A DNA stretch of 28,155 nt from an uncultured Muribaculaceae bacterium. Lineage in GTDB: Bacteria > Bacteroidota > Bacteroidia > Bacteroidales > Muribaculaceae. Within the stretch, counting starts at the first letter, position 1. Every line of letters starts with the position of its first letter. Below, piece by piece: positions 7,720 to 16,506 of the stretch. A model generated the notes under the pieces. That model saw nothing but the letters and a program-made list of their open reading frames with translations. It was not told the origin of the DNA and ran no database searches. A program made the translations under genes and the position numbers. The stretch covers positions 33,423 to 61,577 of the forward strand of contig CAJUFH010000010.1 in assembly GCA_910585755.1 (NCBI GenBank). The letters are read 5' to 3'.

Positions 7720-10491
7720 ATGGAATACAACCACAAAGATATAGAATCCCGCTGGCAGCGGCAGTGGAAGGACGACAAGACCTACCATACCGAGATTGAC
7801 CCCTCGAAGCCCAAATTCTACGTGCTCGACATGTTCCCCTATCCCTCCGGGGCGGGACTCCACGTCGGCCACCCCCTGGGTTATATAGCTTCCGACATTT
7901 TCGCCCGCTACAAGCGTCTCCGCGGTTTCAACGTGCTTCACCCGATGGGCTACGACGCCTACGGCCTCCCCGCCGAGCAGTACGCCATACAGACCGGCCA
8001 GCACCCCGAGAAGACCACCACGGAGAACATCGCGCGCTACCGCCGGCAGCTCGACAATATAGGCTTCTGCTACGACTGGGACCGCGAAATCCGCACCTGC
8101 GACCCCGAATATTACAAATGGACCCAGTGGGCCTTCATCGAGATGTTCAACCACTATTTCGACACGAAGGAGCAGAAGGCGCGCCCCGTCGCCGAACTCG
8201 AGGCCCATTTCGCCAAACACGGCTCAGAGGGGATAAACGCCGCCGAGACGAAGCATCTTGCCTTCACCGCCGACGAATGGAACGCCATGGACGAGAAGCA
8301 GCGTTCGGAAACGCTGATGAACTACCGCATAGCCTACCTCGGCAACACGATGGTGAACTGGTGCCCGAAGCTCGGCACGGTGCTCGCCAACGACGAGGTC
8401 TCCGAAGGCGTGTCGCTCCGCGGCGGCTATCCCGTGGAGCAGAAACTGATGTGGCAGTGGTGTCTCCGCGTCAGCGCCTACGCACCCCGCCTTCTCGACT
8501 CCCTGGAAAAGCTTGAATGGAGCGACTCCATCAAGGAGACCCAGCGCAACTGGATCGGGCGCTCCGAGGGCGCGGAGATGCGCTTCAAGGTTGACGGCAG
8601 CGATGTGGAGATGAAGATCTTCACAACCCGCGCCGATACCGTCTTCGGGGTGACCTTCATGGTGCTCGCCCCGGAAAGCAAGTACGTCGACCTGCTGACG
8701 ACCCCTGAGCAGCGCGCCGCCGTCGACGCTTACCTCGACCAGGTAAAGCACAAGACCGAGCGCGAGCGCCAGATTGACAAGAAGGTCAGCGGCGTGTTCA
8801 CCGGCTCCTATGCCGTCAACCCCCTTTCGGGCAAGAAGATTCCCGTATGGGTCAGCGACTACGTCCTCGCCGGCTACGGCACCGGCGCCATCATGGCCGT
8901 TCCGGCCCATGACAGCCGCGACTACGCTTTCGCCCGCCATTTCGACCTTCCCATTATCCCGCTGATCGAAGGAGCCGATGTCTCCGAGGAGAGCTTCGAC
9001 GCCAAGGAGGGCCGGATGATTAACTCCGCCGGACCCGAACTCGACCTCAACGGCCTGGAGGTAAAGGAAGCGATTGCCAAGACCAAGAAATTCATCGAGG
9101 AGAAGGGTATCGGCCGCGTGAAGACCAACTACCGCCTCCGCGACGCCATCTTCTCGCGCCAGCGCTACTGGGGCGAGCCCTTCCCTGTATATTATAAGGA
9201 CGGGATTCCCCATATGCTCCCCGCTGAACAGCTCCCCCTGGAGCTCCCCGAAATAACCTCCTATCTCCCGACCGAGACAGGCGAGCCCCCTCTGGGCCGC
9301 GCCGAGAACTGGAAGACCCCCGAAGGTTATCCCCTGGAGCTTAACACGATGCCCGGTTTCGCCGGTTCGAGCGCCTACTACCTCCGCTATATGGACCCCC
9401 GCAACAACGAGGCCCTCGTAAGCCCGGAGGCCAACAACTACTGGCGCCAGGTCGACCTCTATGTCGGAGGCACGGAGCACGCCACCGGCCACCTCATCTA
9501 TTCCCGCTTCTGGAACAAGTTCCTCCACGACCTCGGGGTAGTCTGCGAGGAGGAGCCATTCCGCAAGCTCGTCAACCAGGGTATGATCCAGGGGCGCAGT
9601 AATTTCGTCTACCGCGTAAAGGACACGAACACCTTCGTTTCCGCCGGCCTGAAAAAGGACTACGACACGACCCCCATCCACGTTGACGTCAACATCGTTT
9701 CCAACGACATTCTCGACACAGAGGCTTTCCGCCGCTGGCGTCCCGAATACGCGACCGCCGAGTTCATCCTCGAGGATGGTAAGTATGTCTGCGGATGGGC
9801 AGTCGAGAAGATGTCCAAATCGATGTTCAACGTCGTGAACCCCGATGATATCGTTGAGCGCTATGGAGCTGACACCCTCCGCCTCTACGAAATGTTCCTC
9901 GGCCCGGTAGAGCAGAGCAAGCCCTGGGACACCAACGGCATCGACGGCGTACACCGTTTCCTGAAAAAATTCTGGGGTCTCTTCTGGAAGGGCGACCAGT
10001 GGCTCGTTACCGACGGCACCCCCTCTCCCGAGGCTCTGAAGGCCGTGCATACCCTCATAAAGAAGGTTACAGGCGATATCGAGACCTTCAGCTACAATAC
10101 CTCGGTCAGCGCCTTCATGATCTGCGTAAACGAGCTGACGAAGCTCAACTGCCACGAACGCGCGGCTCTGGAACCGGTAGTTGTTCTCCTCGCGCCATTC
10201 GCTCCCCATATAGCCGAGCAGCTCTGGCACGACCTCGGCCACGAGTCGACCGTCTGCGACGCCCGCTGGCCCGAATGGAACGAGGAATATCTCCGCGAAA
10301 GCTCAGTCAACTACGCTGTCAGCTTCAACGGCAAGGCCCGCTACACGATTCAGGCCCCGGCCGACGCCTCCCCCGACGAAGTGCAGGCCATGGCGCTCGC
10401 CGACCCCGCCTCCCAGCGCTGGATGGAAGGCAAGCAGATCCGCAAGGTAATCGTCGTTCCGAAAAAGATAGTCAACATCGTTATCGGATAA
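7720..10491 (+). CDS. leuS: Leucine--tRNA ligase
   Basis: Class I synthetase that charges tRNA-Leu; 923 residues, in the normal bacterial range. The HIGH motif appears as HVGH at residues 48-51 within MFPYPSGAGLHVGHPLGY. The CP1 editing domain sits in the middle (about 230-430), with TTRADTVFGVTFMVLAPE and the GTGAIMAVPAHDSRD block. KMSKS is exact at 697-701, and the anticodon-binding helical domain and C-terminal extension follow. The start at 7720 (MEYNHKDIESRWQ) is typical. Its stop codon is part of the terminator stem that follows. Confidence 0.97.
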   Translation: MEYNHKDIESRWQRQWKDDKTYHTEIDPSKPKFYVLDMFPYPSGAGLHVGHPLGYIASDIFARYKRLRGFNVLHPMGYDAYGLPAEQYAIQTGQHPEKTTTENIARYRRQLDNIGFCYDWDREIRTCDPEYYKWTQWAFIEMFNHYFDTKEQKARPVAELEAHFAKHGSEGINAAETKHLAFTADEWNAMDEKQRSETLMNYRIAYLGNTMVNWCPKLGTVLANDEVSEGVSLRGGYPVEQKLMWQWCLRVSAYAPRLLDSLEKLEWSDSIKETQRNWIGRSEGAEMRFKVDGSDVEMKIFTTRADTVFGVTFMVLAPESKYVDLLTTPEQRAAVDAYLDQVKHKTERERQIDKKVSGVFTGSYAVNPLSGKKIPVWVSDYVLAGYGTGAIMAVPAHDSRDYAFARHFDLPIIPLIEGADVSEESFDAKEGRMINSAGPELDLNGLEVKEAIAKTKKFIEEKGIGRVKTNYRLRDAIFSRQRYWGEPFPVYYKDGIPHMLPAEQLPLELPEITSYLPTETGEPPLGRAENWKTPEGYPLELNTMPGFAGSSAYYLRYMDPRNNEALVSPEANNYWRQVDLYVGGTEHATGHLIYSRFWNKFLHDLGVVCEEEPFRKLVNQGMIQGRSNFVYRVKDTNTFVSAGLKKDYDTTPIHVDVNIVSNDILDTEAFRRWRPEYATAEFILEDGKYVCGWAVEKMSKSMFNVVNPDDIVERYGADTLRLYEMFLGPVEQSKPWDTNGIDGVHRFLKKFWGLFWKGDQWLVTDGTPSPEALKAVHTLIKKVTGDIETFSYNTSVSAFMICVNELTKLNCHERAALEPVVVLLAPFAPHIAEQLWHDLGHESTVCDARWPEWNEEYLRESSVNYAVSFNGKARYTIQAPADASPDEVQAMALADPASQRWMEGKQIRKVIVVPKKIVNIVIG

Positions 10492-10526
10492 AAACAAAGG
10501 AGCCTCGAAAAGGCTCCTTTGTTTTT
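10491..10526 (+). terminator. Intrinsic terminator after leuS
   Basis: A 15-bp perfect stem (10491-10505 with 10511-10525), a 5-nt loop and a TTTT run. The upstream arm starts at the last base of the leuS stop codon. A weaker hairpin with a TTTT loop (10584-10590 with 10595-10601) follows and may be a second stop. Confidence 0.9.
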
Positions 10527-10546
10527 AGGATCAGGACCTTCGGCGG

Positions 10547-10601
10547 TTAAAGGTTTATGGCCTTCGGCCTGGTTAAGGTTTAGGCTCGGCTTTTGCCGGG
10601 C
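10547..10601 (+). repeat. TTAAGGTTTA-plus-hairpin repeats after leuS
   Basis: Two tandem modules: TTAAAGGTTTA (10547-10557) followed by the small hairpin GGCCTTCGGCC, then TTAAGGTTTA (10573-10582) followed by a 7-bp hairpin (10584-10601). The exact 10-mer also follows asnS (2620-2629) and the barrel gene (5667-5676). No coding potential. Confidence 0.6.
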
Positions 10602-10624
10602 TGTTTAGATAAATCTTTTTCCGC

Positions 10625-10692
10625 TCCCACCCCTCCCAGTCATCCCATCTCTCCCATCCTTCCCATAACACCCATAATTCCCACCCCTCCCA
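10625..10692. repeat. 9-bp phased TCCCA array, eight units
   Basis: TCCCA (once ACCCA) recurs every 9 bp exactly, at 10625, 10634, 10643, 10652, 10661, 10670, 10679 and 10688, with variable 4-bp spacers. It fills the gap between the leuS terminator and rdgB. The shorter array at 18606 has the same period. Confidence 0.9.
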
Positions 10693-10726
10693 TAATATTA
10701 TAACCGGAAATCCGTTAAGGGTATAG

Positions 10727-11314
10727 ATGAAACAGCGTCTTGTATTCGCGACTAACAACGCGCATAAGCTACAGGAGGTGCGCCAGATTCTTGGCGACGC
10801 CTTCGAGGTCGTGTCCCTGGAGGAAATAGGGTGTCGCGACGATATTCCCGAAACCGAGCCGACGCTCGAAGGTAACGCCCTGCTGAAAGCCCGCTGGGTT
10901 GCCTCGCATTACGGCTGCTCCTGCTTCGCCGACGATACGGGCCTCGAGGTTGAGGCGCTCGGAGGTGCGCCGGGAGTGCGCTCGGCCCGCTATGCCGCTT
11001 CCGAAGGGGAGCCGGGCCACGATTCCGAGGCCAATATGCGTCTGCTGCTCAAAAACCTCCGGGGCGTCGCTGACCGTCGTGCCCGTTTCCGTACCGTTAT
11101 GGCGCTCGTGCGCGACAACGGAGAGGAGGTGACCGTCAGCGGCCGCGTCGAGGGAAAGATAATTGAGGCACCCCGCGGCACCGACGGCTTCGGCTACGAC
11201 CCCGTGTTTGTCCCCGAGGGGGACACTCGGACCTTCGCCGAGATGACGGCCGAAGAGAAGAACGCCGTTTCCCACCGCCGCCGGGCGACGGAAGCCCTCC
11301 TGCGTGTGCTCTGA
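10727..11314 (+). CDS. rdgB: RdgB/HAM1-family XTP/dITP diphosphatase
   Basis: Cytoplasmic house-cleaning enzyme that hydrolyses dITP, ITP and XTP to monophosphates, keeping deaminated purines out of nucleic acids; 195 residues, the usual size. Motifs: FATNNAHKLQEVRQIL at the N-terminus (nucleotide binding), FADDTGLEVEALGGAPGVRSARYA with the metal-binding DD at 69-70, GFGYDPVF at 154-161 and SHRRRA at 182-187. The start ATG at 10727 puts the TNN motif at residues 9-11, as expected. The porZ-like gene follows after 40 bp on the same strand and could share the transcript; no promoter was recognised. Confidence 0.95.
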   Translation: MKQRLVFATNNAHKLQEVRQILGDAFEVVSLEEIGCRDDIPETEPTLEGNALLKARWVASHYGCSCFADDTGLEVEALGGAPGVRSARYAASEGEPGHDSEANMRLLLKNLRGVADRRARFRTVMALVRDNGEEVTVSGRVEGKIIEAPRGTDGFGYDPVFVPEGDTRTFAEMTAEEKNAVSHRRRATEALLRVL

Positions 11315-11354
11315 CATGAACCAATCAACTTAGACTACGACATTTCTTTTAGCG

Positions 11355-13745
11355 ATGATAAAGAAACTCCTCCTGATAATAGCCATGATGCTCCCCGCGG
11401 CAGCCTCTGTCGCGCAGCTTTCCGTGGGCTCCTGGGCGCTTTATTCCCCTTTTACCCAGGCACAGCAGATTATTGAAACTCCCCAAAGGGCTTATTTCCT
11501 TTCCGACGGAGGATTGTTCTATGTCGACAAGGAGACTTCGGAGCAGGGCACGCTCAACTCCACATCCGGCCTTAACGACGTGGATATTAAGGGTGTGTAT
11601 TACAGCCCCTACGGCAAATACATCCTTCTGACATACGCCAACGGCAATATGGACAAGGTCTTTGACTCAGGGCGCGTGATCAACGTTCCCGACATCAAGG
11701 ACGCCGTCAGCACCGATACCCGCGAGATACGAGAGGTGGCGTTCGGCAAGGACTTCTTCGCCGTGCTGACCTCCTTCGGCCTCGTAATCTACAACGACGC
11801 CACCTCGACCGTGCGCGAGACAATCTACGACTCCAACAACGAGCTGCGCCATATCGCCGCCATTGACAAATACCTTATTATCAATCAGAACGAGATAATA
11901 AAGGCTGCCGATGCCTCGAAACGGCTCACAAAGCTCGACCAGTTCGCCGGCATATACAATCTTACCGACCAATGGCCCAAGGGGGAGATGAAGGCTTTCG
12001 GAAACGGAGTCCTTCTCATGGGCAAGGAGGATAACAAGATGCAGCTCGCCAGGATTGATTTCGACTTCGGCGGCGTGTATAACGCCGTCTACAACGAAGT
12101 ACTGGCCTTCGATGTACCCAAGGGGCTGGAATACGACAGCAAGGGGCTGCTTAACCTCTACGGCACCAACTGCGTCTTCACCTTTGACGCCGACGGCGCT
12201 TACACCCGCCATAACTATCCCACCCAGCTCTCAGGACAGCTTTGCAGCGGCTACGACGGCATGAACCGCCTCTGGGCCTCCCTTCCCGCCGGAATCGCCC
12301 AGTACGACATAACCTCCTCCACCCCCGTCGAGCTCCGCGCACCCTTCTCCCCCTCCGACCTCAAGGTACGCCAGGTAGTCTACCTCACCAAGACCCCCAC
12401 CGGCGGCATCCTCGCCTCCTCCCGCTACTGCGAGCGCTCGCTGGGAATTGATTTTGTCCCTTTCCAATTGCGCTTAAATCTTATTAAGGACGGAGAAATA
12501 AAAGATATTACCCCGTACACTGCGGATAATAAGTTACTTGAAAATGCTTTCCGTGTTTTAGAAATACCAGGCTCACCTGGAGACTATCTTGTAGGTACTT
12601 GGACAACTGGCGGTCTTTATCGTTTTAAAGATGGAAAAGTCACATACCAATATAATACTCCTGAGAATACATCACTGGGAACATTCTGGGGTAACAAGCC
12701 TTGTGTGACAGAAATGGTCTTTGATTCCAATAATACTCTTTATTGCGTGCAGGAAACCGCTCAGAACGCAAATAACCTTCATGCTATTTCTATTGATAAA
12801 CTAAATAAAGTAGAAACAAAGGCTTCCGATTGGTCTGGTACTCTGATTATGGAAGGAAGCGTTCGCGATGAGTTGCGCGATGCTGCTATGATTGTTGCAG
12901 ATGACGGTACACTCTTAGTCAACAGAACTTCCGGAGAATTTGACATATGTGTGATTGATACGAAAAATACTCCTACGATGAGCGACAACATAAAGAAGTA
13001 TTTTTCAAAAATCTACGACCAGGACAACAAAGAAATCAATGTCGGATACTTCCGTCAGTTTGTGAAAGACAAGAATGGCCATATATGGTTCGGCGCCGGA
13101 GCCCATGGTATTTGTGTTTTAGAGAACCCCGCCGACATCATAAAGAACGATATTTTCCGCGTGCGCCGCGTCAAAGTGCCCCGCAACGACGGTACCAACC
13201 TCGCCGACTATCTTTGCGATTCGCAGGAGGTCGGAGGCATCGCCGTCGACGCTTCAAACAGGAAATGGATCGCGACTCTCTCTTCCGGCGTTTACCTTGT
13301 CAGCGAGGACGGAACTGAGATTATCGAGCACTACACGATGAAGAACTCTCCCCTGCCGTCCAACAAGGTTTACAGCGTGGCCTGCGACGACAATTCCGGC
13401 TCCGTATATTTCGGAACAGAGTTCGGACTGGTCGAATATAACTCGACCTCGGCTCCATCAAGCGATAACTTCGACGACGTTTACGCTTTCCCCAACCCTG
13501 TGCGCCCCGATTACACCGGATGGATTACGGTTGACGGCCTTATGAACAACTCCCTGGTGAAAATCGCCGACTCTGCCGGCAACGTCTTCGCCCAGGGCCG
13601 TTCCGACGGCGGCCGGTTCATCTGGGACGGCTGCAATCCCGCCGGAGAGCGCGTCAAGACCGGTGTCTACTACGTCTACACCTCCCAGGGTTCCGCCGAG
13701 GGGGGCTCCTCCGGCTGCGTCACCAAAATCCTCGTAGTCAACTAA
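11355..13745 (+). CDS. porZ: PorZ-like type IX secretion system protein (beta-propeller with C-terminal sorting domain)
   Basis: A 796-residue secreted protein with signal peptide MIKKLLLIIAMMLPAAASVAQ. Its start (LSVGSWALYSPFTQAQQI, then AYFLSDGGLFYVDKET, LNDVDIKGVYYSP) matches PorZ-family proteins, which have two beta-propellers and a C-terminal domain. Known PorZ (about 776 residues in Porphyromonas) belongs to the attachment complex and supplies the sugar-lipid anchor to the sortase PorU. The last 90 residues (YAFPNPVRPDYTGWITV to GVYYVYTSQG) look like a type IX sorting domain. Later propeller repeats include HIWFGAGAHGICVL and KVYSVACDDNSGSVYFGT. Codon use changes abruptly inside the gene: about 12440-13085 (residues 363-577) is AT-rich while both ends are GC-rich. 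No frame break is associated with this. It ends at a bidirectional terminator. Confidence 0.82.
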   Translation: MIKKLLLIIAMMLPAAASVAQLSVGSWALYSPFTQAQQIIETPQRAYFLSDGGLFYVDKETSEQGTLNSTSGLNDVDIKGVYYSPYGKYILLTYANGNMDKVFDSGRVINVPDIKDAVSTDTREIREVAFGKDFFAVLTSFGLVIYNDATSTVRETIYDSNNELRHIAAIDKYLIINQNEIIKAADASKRLTKLDQFAGIYNLTDQWPKGEMKAFGNGVLLMGKEDNKMQLARIDFDFGGVYNAVYNEVLAFDVPKGLEYDSKGLLNLYGTNCVFTFDADGAYTRHNYPTQLSGQLCSGYDGMNRLWASLPAGIAQYDITSSTPVELRAPFSPSDLKVRQVVYLTKTPTGGILASSRYCERSLGIDFVPFQLRLNLIKDGEIKDITPYTADNKLLENAFRVLEIPGSPGDYLVGTWTTGGLYRFKDGKVTYQYNTPENTSLGTFWGNKPCVTEMVFDSNNTLYCVQETAQNANNLHAISIDKLNKVETKASDWSGTLIMEGSVRDELRDAAMIVADDGTLLVNRTSGEFDICVIDTKNTPTMSDNIKKYFSKIYDQDNKEINVGYFRQFVKDKNGHIWFGAGAHGICVLENPADIIKNDIFRVRRVKVPRNDGTNLADYLCDSQEVGGIAVDASNRKWIATLSSGVYLVSEDGTEIIEHYTMKNSPLPSNKVYSVACDDNSGSVYFGTEFGLVEYNSTSAPSSDNFDDVYAFPNPVRPDYTGWITVDGLMNNSLVKIADSAGNVFAQGRSDGGRFIWDGCNPAGERVKTGVYYVYTSQGSAEGGSSGCVTKILVVN

Positions 13746-13763
13746 TTCAATTGAGCTTATAAG

Positions 13764-13803
13764 TTAAAAGGAGGAAACAGAAAAAACTGTTTCCTCCTTT
13801 TAA
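13764..13803. terminator. Bidirectional intrinsic terminator between porZ and the acyltransferase gene
   Basis: A 17-bp perfect stem (13764-13780 with 13787-13803) around an A6 loop, with A/T runs at the base. It separates two convergent genes. Confidence 0.93.
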
Positions 13804-13818
13804 ATTATAAGCAATAGT

Positions 13819-14907
13819 TCAGGCTGTTTGACGGACTAATTTCGTCTTTCGCCTTATATATAGATTACCGACAGTATAATAAGTAATTAATGCAAGCGCG
13901 ACGGTTGCTGTTATGACGATAGTGAGGGTTGAGGCTATTCCAAATTTATCAATCAGGTCAAATTCTCTAATTAGTTGAATTACTGGGAAATGACAAAGGA
14001 ATATTTCATAAGATATATTCTGTCCTTTATCAAGTAATGATCCGATGTCTTTAGGTAAAAGAGAGAGGCTTAGTACCATAAAGGTTATAGAGAATGGTTG
14101 AAGAACGAAATAGTAAAATTCTGATGTGATAAATAGCCAGCCTGTAATGTATATTACAACAGAGACTATAGCCAGGTACCATCTATATTTTATGAAGAGA
14201 TTGTAGTATGTATAGATTAACATTCCACAATAAAAAAATAGAGATTGATAAAAAAACTGGCGACCGAGAATCTCGTATATAGCATCACTTGTTTTCTGAT
14301 ACATATATTGAAATCCTAACCGATACACCATCGCTACAGATATAATCACGATTATGGTCTTTCTAAGATTCCATTTATATTTATAGCATAAATAGATCAT
14401 CAGAGGGGCGGACAATGACAGTTGCCATTCTACTTTCATTGTCCATAAAGAACCGTTTACCGCTGTGATTTCGTTTTCTTGGAATACGCCTGGTAGTCCC
14501 GGGTGTAACCAATTCATAAATGAAAGATTGGCCGCTAAATACTTCCAAAAACCCGAATCGAGATAATATTCTTGAAAAGAATAACTCGAAACAAAACAAA
14601 GAAGTATGGACGCACAAATAACTACGAAAAAATAAGAAGGTAATATGCGCCACGCTCTTTTTTTGACAAAATCATTAAATGAAATACCTTTTAGTAAGCT
14701 CCCTGTCAATACAAAACCACTCAAAGCAAAGAAGCCCCCAACTCGATTGTTTGAGCTTACTATCCAGGGTATATCGGTTCCGCAAATAATATTGAAATGT
14801 CCTATCAATACTCCGAAAGCAAGGAGATACCTTATCAACCCCATATTGTTATCGCGGTCGATGTGATTGATATAAGGTTTATAATAAGAAACGTATGATT
14901 CTTTCAT
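13819..14907 (-). CDS. Acyltransferase-3 family membrane protein (OafA-like)
   Basis: A 362-residue integral membrane enzyme that probably transfers an acetyl or other acyl group to a surface or exported glycan. The R-x10-H signature is exact (R26 to H37 in IRYLLAFGVLIGH), and RxxR follows at R84-R87. FFALSGFVLTGS is the usual text of the second helix region. About ten hydrophobic segments span the chain; no extra periplasmic SGNH domain is present. Its ATG overlaps the stop of the upstream EptA-like gene by 4 bp (ATGA), so the two are translationally coupled. The DNA is much more AT-rich than neighbouring genes, suggesting acquisition by transfer. The substrate cannot be read from sequence; lipid A, O-antigen or another glycolipid are candidates given the partner. 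Confidence 0.88.
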   Translation of the reverse strand: MKESYVSYYKPYINHIDRDNNMGLIRYLLAFGVLIGHFNIICGTDIPWIVSSNNRVGGFFALSGFVLTGSLLKGISFNDFVKKRAWRILPSYFFVVICASILLCFVSSYSFQEYYLDSGFWKYLAANLSFMNWLHPGLPGVFQENEITAVNGSLWTMKVEWQLSLSAPLMIYLCYKYKWNLRKTIIVIISVAMVYRLGFQYMYQKTSDAIYEILGRQFFYQSLFFYCGMLIYTYYNLFIKYRWYLAIVSVVIYITGWLFITSEFYYFVLQPFSITFMVLSLSLLPKDIGSLLDKGQNISYEIFLCHFPVIQLIREFDLIDKFGIASTLTIVITATVALALITYYTVGNLYIRRKTKLVRQTA

Positions 14908-16472
14908 AAGGAATTGTCTTTTTGAGATAGATGCTCGATTTCTTCTGTTGAGAACAGACTGCTCCCCTTATCGAGCACGGAAGTTGATATTCCGGCTGCG
15001 TCAAGCGCGGTATGGAACATGTCGGTGGTTTCCCAGCCTTTTGTAGCGTTTACTTTTAACGCCCGGATTTTGTCGGGGTTCTTTTTGGCGTAGATATCCG
15101 AGTACCAAACGAAGCTTGCGGGATTATCGACATGGGCGTAAAATTCCGCGTGGAGATAGTGTCCGTCCTCTCCAAGCGCTTCCCCGTGGTCTGAGATAAA
15201 GATAATTACGGCATTAGAATCTGCTACTTTTTCTATAAGGCCACTGATAAAGTTATCAGTGGCGATTATAGTGTTATCGTAAGAATTTACCATCTGCTCC
15301 CGGGATAGTTCGCTGACGATGCGGCTGTCAATTTCAGGCTGGAAAACGGCCTCCTCATCGCTGTAATGAGATTTATACCACCAATGCGAACCAATACTAT
15401 GAACCACTGCGAGTTTCAAGGGTTTGGGGGAGGAGAGGTAGTTGTCGATAATGGGGAACAAATCGCTGTCAAGCCACTTGTTGAAGCTGTATAATGACGT
15501 GGAACTGTTGGCCATCGCTAAGGTGTCTGCCTCGTGCATAAAATAGACATACGTCCCGCATTGGTCCTGGTTGGAAATCCACGCTGTTTGAAATCCGGCC
15601 TTTTTGAAGAGCGATATGAACGACTGCTCCTCGAATGCGTAGTCGGGATTCACGCTGTCGCGCATTGTCATTATATGGGGTACACTCTCAAAGGTAAAGC
15701 CAAACCTGCTACGCATATCAGGGAAGTAAACGACGGAGGTATCTGCCGATAGATGAGGAGTTGTAGCGCGTCGATATCCGTTGGCTGGTAGATGGTCGGC
15801 GCGAAGTGATTCCCCGATTACGAACAACACCGTCAGCGAGTCGTTATCGGTAGAAGCCACTGTTTTATCGAAGGTAGTTCTTACCTGGGATGCTGTCTTT
15901 CTATTATTTATATAATCTGTAATCGAGTAATAGAAGGAGAAGGGCATACGGGATATGAGAGGTTGTTTCACCCTCTCTATGTTAAGCGACAGGAACGTTA
16001 ACAGTATGAAACAAAACACCCATACCCATTTATGACGCGGTTCACTTACGCGTGTCAAACGTAGAATTGAAAGCCATACGGATGCGGCGAGGGAAACGAC
16101 ACACCAAAAAACGAGTTTCCAGGAGATAACCGTCAGCCAGGTCGCCATATTGTTCTGCATTGCGAGTTCGATGGAAGCCGGCGTAAGGCTCATTCCGAGG
16201 GTCAGTCTGAAATAGGCCGCTATTGCGGAAAGAAGGGTCAATATGGGAAAGAAAGCGCAGAAAACATATCTGTTTATGGTGAGCAAGCCTATTATAGAAG
16301 CTGCTGAAAATGACAGCAAAGCCCATTGAGCGCCAAGAACTGCAACGCCGCGGAAGCCTGAGACTGGAGATCCTGCGAACTCCGCCCCTAAAAAAATTAC
16401 GGCATAAAGAAGCGCTACCCCCAGGTAGAAGATTAAGAAGCTGTTTTTGTTTATGAATGTTGTGGTTCTCAT
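14904..16472 (-). CDS. EptA-like phosphoethanolamine transferase (sulfatase superfamily)
   Basis: A 522-residue inner-membrane enzyme. Hydrophobic segments fill the first 165 residues, followed by a periplasmic alkaline-phosphatase-fold domain from about 205. The nucleophile motif reads VIGESLRADHLPANGYRRATTP; S222 occupies the place of the Thr found in EptA GET motifs. Metal-ligand blocks are SDHGEALGEDGHYLHAEF with D428, H429 and H441. The family moves phosphoethanolamine from phosphatidylethanolamine to lipid A or other glycolipids, which alters surface charge and can raise resistance to cationic peptides. The pairing with an acyltransferase supports a glycolipid-modifying operon. Composition is between the AT-rich partner and the GC-rich surroundings. 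It diverges from the LtaS-like gene across 120 bp. Confidence 0.88.
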   Translation of the reverse strand: MRTTTFINKNSFLIFYLGVALLYAVIFLGAEFAGSPVSGFRGVAVLGAQWALLSFSAASIIGLLTINRYVFCAFFPILTLLSAIAAYFRLTLGMSLTPASIELAMQNNMATWLTVISWKLVFWCVVSLAASVWLSILRLTRVSEPRHKWVWVFCFILLTFLSLNIERVKQPLISRMPFSFYYSITDYINNRKTASQVRTTFDKTVASTDNDSLTVLFVIGESLRADHLPANGYRRATTPHLSADTSVVYFPDMRSRFGFTFESVPHIMTMRDSVNPDYAFEEQSFISLFKKAGFQTAWISNQDQCGTYVYFMHEADTLAMANSSTSLYSFNKWLDSDLFPIIDNYLSSPKPLKLAVVHSIGSHWWYKSHYSDEEAVFQPEIDSRIVSELSREQMVNSYDNTIIATDNFISGLIEKVADSNAVIIFISDHGEALGEDGHYLHAEFYAHVDNPASFVWYSDIYAKKNPDKIRALKVNATKGWETTDMFHTALDAAGISTSVLDKGSSLFSTEEIEHLSQKDNSL

Positions 16473-16498
16473 TTTGCGAGGGTTGTAGTTCTTTCCGG

Positions 16499-16506
16499 CG
16501 AAGTTA
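16499..16506 (-). promoter_or_regulatory. Possible -7 element for the eptA-like operon
   Basis: Reads TAACTTCG on the - strand (7 of 8 to TAnnTTTG), 27 bp before the start at 16472. No TTTG was found at the expected upstream spacing. Confidence 0.3.

Noticed and set aside
8224..10242. 672-codon open frame on the - strand across leuS
   Set aside because: Shadow of leuS in high-GC DNA; no motif and no independent start context.
10573..10758. - strand frame with repeated W-E-G-W-E-R text
   Set aside because: Produced by the 9-bp TCCCA array; it overlaps the rdgB start and shows no gene signals.
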